64,000 nucleotides of DNA, taken from Amblyornis subalaris. Its lineage: Eukaryota > Chordata > Aves > Passeriformes > Ptilonorhynchidae. A program made the position numbers and the translations under genes. Location of the stretch: NCBI GenBank assembly GCA_018881555.1, contig JACAXG010000008.1, positions 1,907,383 through 1,971,382 on the forward strand. Reading direction: 5' to 3'. The notes below the pieces were generated by a model. It worked only from the letters and a program-made list of their open reading frames with translations, did not search any database and was not told where the DNA came from. Of the stretch, positions 41,759 to 53,123 are shown piece after piece; position 1 is the first letter of the stretch; each line of letters opens with the position of its first letter.

Positions 41759-44700
41759 ATGATGCTCAGCATGCTGCAAGTTTTCCTCATCCTCCTTTGG
41801 ACAAGGAATTTGGTTCAGNCCAGCTCCAAAGGTGAGGAGTTTCCTGCTGCCAGCACCAGTGGGTGCCCAAGGCCCCTCTACGTGTTGGGCTCTGTTCTAC
41901 ACGTGGATGAAACAGTCCCTGGCATGCCAGGAGCCCAGGAGCAGNGATGAGCATGGATGTGCTGCCTGGCTTCCTGGGACAGCTGTGCCCTCTCCCAGAC
42001 AGATTTCCCAACTGGTTTGCTTTGAGAGAGAAGAACCACGAGTCATGGACACACAACTCGTGCCAAGTCCCCTGGGCTGGGCAGTTCAGGGTGGTCTCTG
42101 TTGGGGTTTTCTGAGCCTTTATGGGACAGTTTTCCTAATGCAACATTTGTGCTTCGAAATTGAACTCCTGGGGAACAAAGGTTGAAATCGTGGGAGAAGA
42201 GAAGAGGGGACTGNTCATGGAATCCCAGAACGGATTGGGTTGGAGGGCACCTTAAAGCCCATCTCGTTCCACCCCCTCCCATGGGCAGGGACTCCTTCCG
42301 CCAGACCAGGGTGCTCAGAGCCACNTCCAGCCTGGCCTTGGACACTCCCAGGGGTGCTGATGTCCCTAAACTGCCTTGGGTTTGGCAAGTAAGGGAGGGC
42401 AGGCTCTGAAGAACAGGAGGGGAGCAGATTGATTATTTCACTGCCCTGCTATTTGTATGCTAACATTTCCCCCAGCATGAGATCCTCCTCATTTCCTTGC
42501 GAGCTCCAGGAATCCTTCTTGCCCTGTCATTTTAAATTATCGTTCCCATCCTTCTGTGTTTTCTCCCATTTGTGCTTAATTCCTTTGTTCATCATTTTGG
42601 TTCTCCTCTCGCATGCAACTTCTTGTGGCTGTCAGCCTTCTCCTGGAAAGCCCCCCATGTTACACTCTCCTGCAAGCTGGTGTGGGTGAGGATTGTTCAT
42701 GCAGTTGTTCACTCCATCAGCCCNGTTTCTTATGTGTCTATGTGACAGTGAGGGCCAAGATGAAAAACCTGAACCTAATTAACAAGCCAAATGTAATATA
42801 TCATAGTACCTTCCAAGTTGAATCTGTTGTAAAAAATAATTTTTAGGCTAAATTTTAATAAACTCTTATTTGATGAGGTTTCAGTTATTTAAAGATTTTT
42901 TTTTCAAATATTAGAAACATTTTAAAAGGAGCTGGTGAGAGAATATAATATTGAAATGAAATGGTTTGCTTGTATTGCTCACTGCTTGCAAACCAGTATT
43001 GCTGTAAACAATTCACTGGATCACTGTGTCATGGATATTTCTCTTTTCCCCCTTCCAGTCCAGGTTTTCCCACCTGTTAACTTCACCCTCACAGTCTCTG
43101 CATTAGCACAAGTCCTGTTACACTGGGAACCAAACCCTGCCCAAGAACAAAACAACTACACCATTAGATACGACGTGAAAATCCTGAGCCCTGTGCCTGA
43201 AGAGGTAAGACAAAAAATAAATCAAGGATCCTTAGAAGGCTAAATCCCTGTTCTTCTCTTTTATCTAACTATACACTGTGAGCGCTGGAGAGGTTCCCTT
43301 TCAGCCATCCTTGTGGACACATCCCTGCTGGGACAAGCCTTGGGAATTGTCTGTCCCTGCAGCGTTCATGTTGAGGGGATGATGGATCCTGGCTTTAAGT
43401 ACTGATTCCCGACTCAGGTCAACTCACTGAACTCACACCAATGTCTGGCTCAGCCTTTCCAGGTCCCTTATTTTGACTTCCATCCCCTATGATGTTTATT
43501 TGATATTTTTTATCTCCAGTATGACACCAGCAGGACTCACAGTGTCCGGACAGCGGCGCTCCACAACGGCTTCTCCGCGCGCGTTCGGACCTTGCTTGTC
43601 CACGGAGACCTCCAGAGGAGCAGTGACTGGGTGAAGGGGAAACTCCCCCCTCTGCCAGGTGAGAAAAACCCAGGGAACATCTGGATTTTGTGTTCTGCCC
43701 CAGTCTGTGGACTAGACATCAAAAGGTGACAGGTTTAGTACTTTAAAATAAAAATAACAGCATTTTTCCACTCTTACTGCTACAAAAGGATTTGGTCCAG
43801 GCCTTTCTCCACTGCAGTGGAGCCTGGAGTACAATCTGGAGGTGCAAAATGTCAATAACACATATGAAATTTTCTCAACATGCCTTGCTAAGGCTGAGTT
43901 AACCCGTTGTGGTGCACCTGAGGATGTTGTTGCCTTGTTATACATGAAATACATGGTGCTGTGTGGCACAGCTTTACTTACACTGTTTGGGAATCTTCAT
44001 CCACCCAAAACTGACAGACTTATGTGATAAGGAAGAGAATTGGATGTAAGAGACACAGACATAATGGACCAACCTGGAATCAGCGTTTGAGAATCTCCAT
44101 CCATCCCTAACCCACAGACCTGTGTGACAAGGAAGAGAATTGGATGCAACAGACACAGCTATAATGGGCCAAAGTGGAATCAAAGTGCTTTAGCAACATG
44201 AATTTATGATGATTTTTGCAGCGAGGTTTCCTTTCTGCTCTGTAACTCCTTGACTCCCCAGGTGCTCCAGAGACCTCCATCACCAATTTGTCCTGTGTCA
44301 CTCACGTCACCATTCCTGGCACTGTCTCCCTCCATTGCACTTGGCTCCCTGGCCGAGGGGCACCAGAAGACACCGAATACTTCCTGTTCTACAGGTTGGT
44401 GTTTGCTCCCTTTCACTTCGGCAGCGAGTTCCTTTGGGAGCATCCTGTCTCACCAGCACTTTCATTTAGGTATGAGAGGTTCACTGAGGAATGCCCCAGT
44501 TACAGCAAGGACCAGTGGAACAGGAATATTGAGTGCAGGTTTTCAAGGACTCACATCGATCCTGAGGAGGTTGACAACCTCGTTGTCATACACGTTAATG
44601 GCTCCAGCAAACGTGCTGCAATCAAGCCTTTCCAGCAGTTATTTAACCAAAATGCCATTGGTGAGTAGGAATACATTAAAAAATATATTATGAAAAATCT

Positions 44701-47700
44701 CTAGCAGGACGAAAGGTTTGTGAGGAAATTCTGCTGGATNGAGTGGTTCTTGATGCGGGGGAAAGTGTGTGTTGATTTTGCACAGTCATCTTAAGGAAGC
44801 TGGAAGAGATAACTGGATTGCTTTAACTAAATTTGATTGTAATAATTTATTTTAAATGATAGAATGGCAAAACTAAAAGCTAGGAGAGGCAATTAGTTAT
44901 TCTGTTTGTTAGCCAAAGCGTTACTTCCAATATTAATTTTCAGTTGATTTAGTCAATATAGCTTAAAATNCAGTTTTTATTACTCTTTATTTTGCAGCCT
45001 TTCCTTGAAAGGAATGAGACACATGGTGTTCAAGTTAACCATGTCCTTTAAAGNAAGGCACTGGAGTATGGAATAAAAGGGAATATCAACCATGACTGTC
45101 AATCATCTCTCATCTACACAAATAATTTACTTTCCTTCATTAGTTCCGTGCCTTTTTCTTTTTTTTTCTGTAAACAGATGATAGTTCTCTTTTTCATGAC
45201 TTCACTAAGAGAAAAATTCACGTATTTTCTTCTTAAAAATCACCCCCATAATAGCAGCTGATCCATTCCTTTAAATTTCTTCCCCTTTTCAATAACTTTT
45301 CTGGCTACATCTGCATTGTTTTTCCTGAAAAGAAGTTTTTCTAACTGTTTCATCATTAATTTCATACTTCTGTGAAAAATAATTTAATAAATTCCTCCTT
45401 CCCCAGTAATCTACTTTTCCAAAACTTTTAAGTGGATTTTCCANACTGTTTGCCCATAACTATTATCTGCAATGTAGTTATTCCTCCTAAATCCTTATCT
45501 TTTCTGTCCAAAGTGTGCAATAAATTCAAGACTTAAACACCCTTCTTGGAAACACTCTCAAGTTCNAAAATGCTCCAGTTGTTAGTATTTAAACTTGGCT
45601 CTATAAATAACTTACCAGCACAGTTTTCTTTGCTTTCAGAGAAAGTGAATGTTCCCAGAAATATCACTGTATCCCTGGAGCAAAACGATCTCCTGGCCAC
45701 GTGGGAGAAGCCAATTTCTCCTTTCCGTGAGGAATGTTTTGAATATGAATTTTACCTCGTCAACTTGAAGTCAGGTAACGAGCAGGTAATTGCTCCTCCA
45801 GCATCCAAGTGTGATCCAGCATTCCTGTCCTCTGCAGCTGGAACGTGCCTTCCTCTTTTNCACAATGTCTTTTATGTCTGCAACAAAATATCCCCAAGAG
45901 ACTCGGGAAAGCAGGACAGAATTGGATTTATTCAGTGTTATGAACAGTTTTTACCATCTTGAAAATCCTGCGTTAAGAGTCTTAAGGAAGAATGTAAAAA
46001 ATGAGGCATTTTTCAGGAATTTGCCCAGAAATATTGGTGTGTTAGGAGAAGTTACACCTTTAGAAACAGAGATTTTACCTCCAAAACAAGGCCAGCTGCT
46101 CCCAGTTAATAAAAACAATAGAGAGATAAACGTGGCTAAAGTTTGTTGTCAGAATTAGTCTGCAGTGATCTAAACCNGCCCAATATTTTTCTTCCTGCCA
46201 GATACTGCAAATCTCCTCAAACAGCTTCCGACTACGGATTGATGTCACCAGCAGGTATTCCANAAGGATAAGGGCCAATCACCACCACGTTTGTTGTGCC
46301 AGAGGATTCTGGAGTGACTGGAGTGAAATTATTTATGTTGGTAAGAATGAGCATTATTGAATTGCTGCCTAGTCAGGAGCGTGTGCAACACCATGGAATT
46401 TTAATAGGAAANGGGAAAATAGGTGTTTGAAGGAAAAAACCCGAGTTGTTAATGCCAAGGGGATTTAAATCTGTTCCATTAAAAATTAAAAAAAAAAATA
46501 CTTCCAAGCAAACTTCTGGAAATAGGAAGGATTTTTTTAGCCAGGGCTTTGGTTTTACCTGTGTAAAACTGCTTTAAGCTCAAGGCTCAAGGCCTTTTTC
46601 TTGCATTCCTTCAGTTTTTACAGGTGTTTCCCTGCCATGCATTGTGATGTTCACCCTGGAAATTAATATGAGAGATCATGTCAACTTTTACTTTATTGGA
46701 GCTGAAAAAAGGACATGATTTTAGCATCTCTGNGACCTGATCATTTGCCTCACTTTGCTGAACAAGCTGTTCTGGAAATAACAGTTCCTTTATCACAGCA
46801 CGTTATCAACTGTTTGTTCGTAGACATCCTCCTTTGCTCTTATCTTTGGAGTTTCTCAACTTCCTTGTTTTCACCTAAAAAAAAAGTCCCTTACACTCTG
46901 CTGTTTACTACATTTCTCCTCTTTTATCTGTTTTTTAGTGACTGCAAATCTTCGGTGTTTTGCCTCCTTTCTCCAACACATCCCCTTGACCTCCCCACCT
47001 GGCTCATGTAGCAGATATGGAAAATTCATTCTGATGGCAAAAAAAGTTGGTCTTCCATGAAATTTTACTTAAATCTCAACAATGTCCAAGGACAGGACCA
47101 CTTAATTCAGTTTTTCTTATGGAAAAGAGTTTTTAGGGGCTTGTTGCAGTTCATTGACAGCATACAGGTTCCTGCCTAAGCCCCTTTCTTAGCTCCTTGT
47201 TCTCTCCTTCACATCAAAATACAAGAAATTTGTTGTTGAAACCAGAAATTCAGTGCCATGGAAGCTCTTCTGGAAGCTCTGCATTTCATTTCTCATTCTA
47301 GGTACCAAGTCTTCAGCTTTTGCATGTTAATTTGTGATCTGAATACAACCACATTAAACAGCTGATGAAATATTTTAAAATANTGTGTTTCAAATAATCT
47401 GCACTAACATAATATATTTAATTTCTTTTTTTTTTCCTTGAAATTCAGGGCAAAACAAACTGGAGAGTCCTGTAGCCTGGATTTTCACTCTGCTTTGCGT
47501 GTCCACATCCTGCACATTCCTGCTTGTTGCTTTAATATGCAAAATGTGAGTATTACCATATTCTTTTTATTACAATAGANCTAAGGACCAGGTATTCAAC
47601 AAGTGTGCCACAAGCTTTGCTGAATTCTAAGGAAAAGCACTGAGTTTGGTATCCAAGCAAATATACAAAGCAAAAAGAATCAGCCTCATTAATTATCAAT

Positions 47701-50700
47701 AATAACATTCAGCAAAAGTGGTGGGGTAAGAGGATTATTCAGTTTAATCTTAAACAACAAACCCATCTACTGAGTGGGGTGAATTTGTCTATCCTTATCT
47801 CATTTCTTCACCTAATGCACCTGATTGGGTCAGTGATTTCCCCAGGAATTCATCCCTGGTGAAAGCTGCTCAGAGCATCTTTCATGGCCAAAACGTACAG
47901 AGCACTGGTGTTTGCTTTGAGTATTTGAACTATTTATTTAGTTTATTTTCAATTATACAGAGGCTCTTTGATGCCATGTAGTAAAGCCAGATGCCAAACT
48001 CCCCAGATGTCCTGTGGAGAAGCCCAGATACACTTTGGATTTGTGTCACCGTGACAGTCAGATCATAAGTGATGAATTAAGGAATCAGTGGAATTAGAAA
48101 CTTCTTCCCTGAAACNTGCAGCAAGCAGCAACCTTGGTTGCTTCCAGGAGTTTCTCTCCAGTATAAAGTTCCCTAACACCCAAATGCTCATTACTTTCTA
48201 TCTTTGCCAACGTGATTAAAATTTTACCTCCCTGCTGCACTGAATTTCGTGGAGCTGCTCACCTTATTCCACCCTTCCATGCTGCTCCTTGCTCCTTCTC
48301 CTTCTCCAATCCCCAGGCTGCCCCGGAGGAGGGGGAAGTGTAAGAAGATGAAACACGGCGTTGTACCTGCAGNTATTAAAAAAAGAAAAATGGAGCAGGT
48401 TCCCTAGATCACAGTTTCATTAGTACTCTCTGTTTTTACTGCTCTTGAAAATTCATGAAGTGTGCTCTGCAATTCAAGCCACGGAATCGTTTCAGATTTC
48501 ATGCGATTTGCAGCCATTAGAAGGAATTTCATTATAGCAAAGAGGTCTATAAATTTTTCTGTGCACTTCCAGGCATCAGGGATAAAGACCCCCATTTGGG
48601 AGGAGTGCTGCAAGGCAAAATAGCNCTCTGGGACTGCTTGGGCAGGCTTTTCCCTTCACTTACGTGCAGAGGCTGATGGGGTTACAGGCTTGATAAAAAC
48701 CACAATTGAATGTTTTCCTGCTTTGCCCTCCGTCTTTATGAGTGANCAACTTCTGTGTTTCCCTAGGCTGTGCCTTGGAATAACATTTTCTNCTGGAGGT
48801 GGGCCCACAGGAGGATGGAGTCAGTCACTTGCTCCACTTAGCTGACATGAGGGCAGTCAGTACCCTCCACACCCCAAAATCAGTGTGGTCATCCCAGGTA
48901 CCCCCCTCTTCTGCATCCAGCAGTCACCAGCCAACTTTGGAAAAACTCCACGGGGAATCTCAGGGGAGGCAAGACACTAGGACAGGCACTCTGACAGTGA
49001 GAAAACAAATATTTCATCAATCTCATCATAGTGCTTAGAAGAGGGAGAAGAAGAATTTGTTCTGCTTATTTCTCTTTGTTTATCTTTGGCCTTTTCATGT
49101 CACAGCCTGTGGGAAAAGTGCAAATTTCAGNGAGTCAGGCACAGCAGGCCCTGGANCTNTGAGTTAAGGCANGAGGGTCCCGTGGGTCGTGTCCAAAGCC
49201 TGAAGGTCCAAGCGGTGATCGTGGCAAGGGCTGTGCTCNAACCTGTGTAGAGACAGAGATACCTGGGGTGCTTTGTGTGACAAGATCTTTCACCACGTAA
49301 CTCCAACTTTTCAGTACCCTCCAAAAGAGAACAGGAGCATTCTGAGGGCACCACCCCACCAACGCCTCCCTGCAAAGACCCGAGGGGAAGCAGCCCCCGT
49401 GGACACAAATGTGCTGCTGCCTCATTTCTCTTGGGCGTTTGTGCACCCCTCCTTAAGCGTTTCTATTCCAGAAGCAACGTGTAACTTATGCTTTTTGCTG
49501 GCTCAATAAATAAGTGTGATATGGCTCCATCCAAATCTTTTACTGACAAACAGCACAACGAGGAACACGCCAAGTCCAAGTAAACCCAAATCTTGTTGGG
49601 CACTTGGCACAGCAGCAGCATAAATCAGAGCTGAAATGAGAAGCAGGCGAAATGATGTGGACTTTTGAAAAGTTTGGGAGACCTGTGAAGTGTAGGAGCT
49701 GTGANGACAACAGTGCTTGCAGAGCTGACNTGGGTGAGGGCACAAAGGCCTGACCCTCAGGAGGAAAGCTGGGAAGAATGGACATGATGCCAGTAATATT
49801 GGCACTCATCCTGCCCCCACTCCCGAGTTCCAGCAGCAGCCACTCCACTGNCCCACCCCACTGGTGGACAAATGTCTCCCCAAAAACACCTCCCACCCTA
49901 CTTTTCCTCCCCATATTCCCNCTTCTGGCTGTACAATTCCCTCATCCACGTGCAGCAGTGGGGAGATANCCCACAGCTTGCTTGGTCATGTCTGTGGTGT
50001 GAGCAGTGGTGTGGCCCTTCCCTTCAGCTCATAATTACTGAAGCATCAATGTCACCTTCAAGGCAGCAGCAGCTCGGCCAGGAAGGTTTAGCTCCAAGCT
50101 GATAGACAGAAAATATTATTCCTCCTCACCAGGAGAATAATAATAGGATAAAGGGAAACTTGACAGAACTCCGAAAGCTTTTGGAAGAAGAATAGTCCTA
50201 AGAACATAAGCACTGAGCTGAGCAGACATCAGCCAGGGGGATTGTCACAAAATCAGCGAGGCAGAGGGGCACATCTGCCCTTGGCCCCAGCAGCCCCACA
50301 CCTCGGCCACATCTCTGCTTCATCCAGAATAGACCCTGGATGCCAATTCTNGGCTAAACAGTCTTCACTCAGGCCAAGTTCTCATTAAAACCTGGCCCTT
50401 TTGGACATGGTGCTGTCCAGGGGTGGAGACAGTGGGAGCGTTTTGGCTCCTGAAATGTGAGGTCTGTGCTCTGGGAGGTATCGAAAACAAGTTCCCTCTG
50501 CAGCTCCTGCTATCACAGAAATCCCTGTGCCTGTGACAGGCCAGGGACTGTCAGGNAGGGCAGGAGGGTCTCCAAGGGTGTCAGCAGGATGAGTTATTAG
50601 AGCACTAAGCAGAACCATTTACTGTCAGCTGTCCCCGGTGCCTTTCCCTGCCTGCTCCCGCTTCCCTCGGCACACAATTATTTGTGGTTGCTCTCCTACC

Positions 50701-53123
50701 ACGAGGCACTGGCAGTTTATGTCCAGAAACCAAAGCCTGAGCAAGAGGCAGCTTGTCTTGACTGTCCAAACAAGGTACATGACAGCAGAGCCCTTGGGAA
50801 GAACACGAGCCTGAACAGACAGAGCAGAGCAATTAATTTCTCTCCCAGACAGGCCTAAAAGCCCCGGCACGGGGTGGGAGCAGCTGCGGCTGCGGAGGGA
50901 GAGGCTGCTGGGGACAGCCTCAGCACACCTCTCCTNGTCACCCGCCTGTCCCCAGGGCACACAGGGGTCCCGTGAGGAGTGGCACACCTGCCCAGCCCCG
51001 GTGGGGAGCACTGTCCATGGCTGTGACCCCTTTGGAGCCTGCTGCCGGGTGTCAGTGCTGGAGGGGGGGAGGCAGGAGGTGCTGCAAGCAGACGCGACTT
51101 GTCCCGGGGCTGAGCGCGTGCTGCTTGTTGGGAACATCATCCAGCAGGAAAAGCAACTCTCTCACACCCCCCCACTCCTGTTGTTTACAGAAACCACGTA
51201 TGGACTAAGCTGTTTCCACCCATTCCAACACCCAGCAACAAATTCCGAGATCCCTTCCCGGTTGACTACGAGGTAAAATAACATTTTAGTCTTTTTTTTC
51301 TTTGAAACCAGAAGGAATGCTTGTGTTTGTGTGCCGCTTTTTCACTGTAAGGCTGGAAGCAAATAGGATCATAGAATCGTTAAGGCTGGAAAAGACCTCC
51401 AAGACTGTCAAGTCCTACCTTTGACCACATAACCTCATGGAATTNAGAATTCCTGAGGCTGGAATCAGCAATCCTCCCTGCTGTGGTAGGTTCTCACCTG
51501 GTTGCGTGGCCACCTCCTCTGCCAAGGACAGGTCCCAGGCTGCTGCCGCTCTGGANCTGCTTTGCAGGTGTTGTGCTTTGGGAAGGGTTAAAAATGAACA
51601 AAAGGATTAAGAGCTATTGTCGAGTGCTTTGTTAATATACAATGAATTTCAGGCCCTTGGCGTCACACCCATGGCTCTGCCTTGGCAGAGACTGGAGGGT
51701 GACTCCTGGAGAGCTGATTTTGTTAAGCCTAACAATTCAAAATGTTTTGCACCTACTGTTAAGTTGGACTTAAGCCTTCTTATGTTTGCTGTTACTTCTG
51801 ATAAATACATTTACCTTACAGATAAGATAAACCCCTCACTGTCTGCTCAAGGGAAGTGCTGCTCAGCAACTTGATTTTCATTTGTCCCCTTGGAANAGGG
51901 TTTTGATTTTTTGGATATTGCTCTCACTCCATGGCCTGGTCAAGGAAACAGGCTTAAAATATTATCATATAATATTTGTTTTAAATTAAAGCCAGGAGTG
52001 TAAAATAACATGACTTAGGGCATCACAAACAAGAAGATGAGAAATAGGAAATATTAATGCTGCAGCTAGAAAATGTGAGCTTGCAAAGGCAGGCCCACAT
52101 CCTCAGAAGCAGCACCGCCTTGCTTTTAGTTCTCTTTCCCTAAAGCGAGCTGGGTGTGGTAGGTGACACCAGCCAGAGGCCACAAGCTTGGTGGCACTGG
52201 CAAGGAGAGNTGAGGACATGACCCTGGTCCTGCTGAGATCACCAGGCAGAGCGAAGCTGTTTGTGGGGACANTGAGTTCCTGAATTTGCGATGTAAACAG
52301 CGAGCGAGGTGACGAAAGCCCCGCACCGTGGTGGCCCGTGGGAACCTGCTCGTCCCTGTTTTCTGTCACCTGCCACCCTGGAGGGCTTCCCAGCAGCTCA
52401 GCTCCTGCTTTCCGCTTCCTCCTGCAGGTCCCCAGCCCCGCGCCCTTGTTTGTGCAACCCTGCTCAGCGCCCCTGGGTTGGGATGTGGCCCCCCGAGGGG
52501 GCTTTGCTGCCGTGGATTGAGAGAAATTCCCGTGCCTCACAGCGTGCTCCTGCACTGAAAGGGCTGTCAGGCACTGGGAAAGGCTCCCCAGGGAAGTGGG
52601 GGAGTCACCATCCCTGGGAGTGTTCAAACACCAAGGTGGACGTGGCGCTTTGTGATAGGATGTAGAGGGTGCGGTGGGGTTTGATCAAAGGTTGGACTTG
52701 ATGACCTTGGAGGTCTTTTCCAGAATTCTGTGATTCTGTGCCCTCCAGCTCCTCCTGGGGTTCTTTGTCCTTGGCTACAGAGGGGTGGCCACCAGGATAA
52801 AACATGGCAAANGGGGACTTTGGGGCTGCAGGGCTCGAGGGACAGATGATGAGCNGCTCTGGGAGAGCTCCAGCAGGAGGGTGAAAATCCTTCTGCTGAA
52901 CCCAATGCTTCTTGGCTAAATCATGAAACACTTTGGGTTAATCCCTCTTTAAATGCACCAATCTGAACTACGATGTTTTGCATCCCAAGCCAGCCCACCC
53001 TCCCAGCTCAAAGGGCTGTTTGCTTTCCAGAGGGCACGGACCTGCACCAGCTCCACGGAGACCGAGCTGGGCAGCTTGGCCGAAGGTCTCTACTGCAGTG
53101 CCCTCGATGACTCNGTGTTCTGA
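41759..53123 (+). CDS. IL5RA: Interleukin-5 receptor subunit alpha (10 coding exons)
   Basis: Exons: 41759-41831, 43059-43204, 43520-43658, 44262-44394, 44470-44660, 45640-45785, 46202-46340, 47449-47545, 51191-51272 and 53031-53123. They give 1239 nt, or 412 aa plus stop (human 420), with the frame closing exactly. This is a type I cytokine receptor that binds ligand and pairs with the common beta chain. The order is a signal peptide (1 to about 23), then fibronectin-like domains D1 (PPVNFTLTV onward), D2 (SLHCTWL, APEDTEYFL) and D3 with WSDWS at 313-317. A transmembrane segment (331-353) and box 1 LFPPIPTP (362-369) follow, and the tail ends LDDSVF, matching the human LEDSVF end. The tail exons are short and lie 3.6 and 1.8 kb downstream of the preceding exons. 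The free D1 cysteine of human is Arg here. Two N-containing codons are unresolved. Cytokine-receptor identity is certain, and IL5RA is supported by box 1, the C-terminus and synteny. Confidence 0.94.
42217..42365 (-). mobile_element. CR1 LINE 3'-end fragment in IL5RA intron 1
   Basis: Antisense CR1: 'catggaatcccagaacggat', 'gggttggagggcaccttaaa', 'ttccaccccctcccatgggc' and 'tggccttggacactcccagg' in order. Confidence 0.92.
43986..44185. repeat. 100-bp tandem duplication in IL5RA intron 3
   Basis: Two adjacent copies lie at 43986-44085 and 44086-44185. They share 'aaggaagagaattggatg' and flanking sequence, with roughly one mismatch per seven bases. The second copy ends about 77 bp before exon 4. 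The duplication looks moderately old. Confidence 0.9.
44395..44469 (+). other. IL5RA: 75-nt stop-free in-frame intron of IL5RA
   Basis: The intron between exons 4 and 5 starts GTTGGT and ends TTTAG. It is 75 nt long (25 codons) and has no stop in the IL5RA frame. Exons 4 and 5 therefore read as one continuous frame even when it is retained. The spliced junction restores the conserved FYRYERFTEEC segment (human YYRYGSWTEEC), so splicing is the expected main product. Confidence 0.85.
48317..48407 (+). other. Candidate alternative terminal exon of IL5RA (truncated cytoplasmic tail)
   Basis: A strong acceptor (pyrimidine tract 'ctccttctccttctccaat' then CCCCAG) precedes a 91-nt frame. This joins the phase of exon 8 exactly and would add a basic tail (LPRRRGKCKKMKHG...EQVP) before TAG at 48405-48407. 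The product would keep the transmembrane segment but lose box 1. An AATAAA at 49505-49510 could end the transcript. It has no known counterpart in mammals that I can recall, so it may be a fortuitous frame. Confidence 0.35.
51369..51430 (-). mobile_element. CR1-type LINE 3' terminus
   Basis: Antisense terminus: 'atcatagaatcgttaaggct', 'ggaaaagacctccaagactg', then 'tcaagtcctacctttgacca'. The 'aaggctggaaaagacctcc' form marks a subfamily different from the 'gtttgggttggaaagg' copies elsewhere in the window. It lies about 100 bp past IL5RA exon 9. Confidence 0.8.
52553..52740 (+). mobile_element. CR1-type LINE 3' terminus
   Basis: Sense copy: 'gggaaaggctccccagggaa', 'gggggagtcaccatccctgg', 'ggttggacttgatgaccttg' and 'gaggtcttttccagaattct', ending in the CR1 tail 'gtgattctgtg'. 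It lies in the last IL5RA intron, about 290 bp before the last exon. Confidence 0.9.

Noticed and set aside
45774..45785. Alternative donor 'gtaacg' 12 nt before the end of IL5RA exon 6
   Set aside because: The downstream donor (gtaatt) keeps the frame and the expected length. The upstream one would also keep frame, but there is no evidence for its use.
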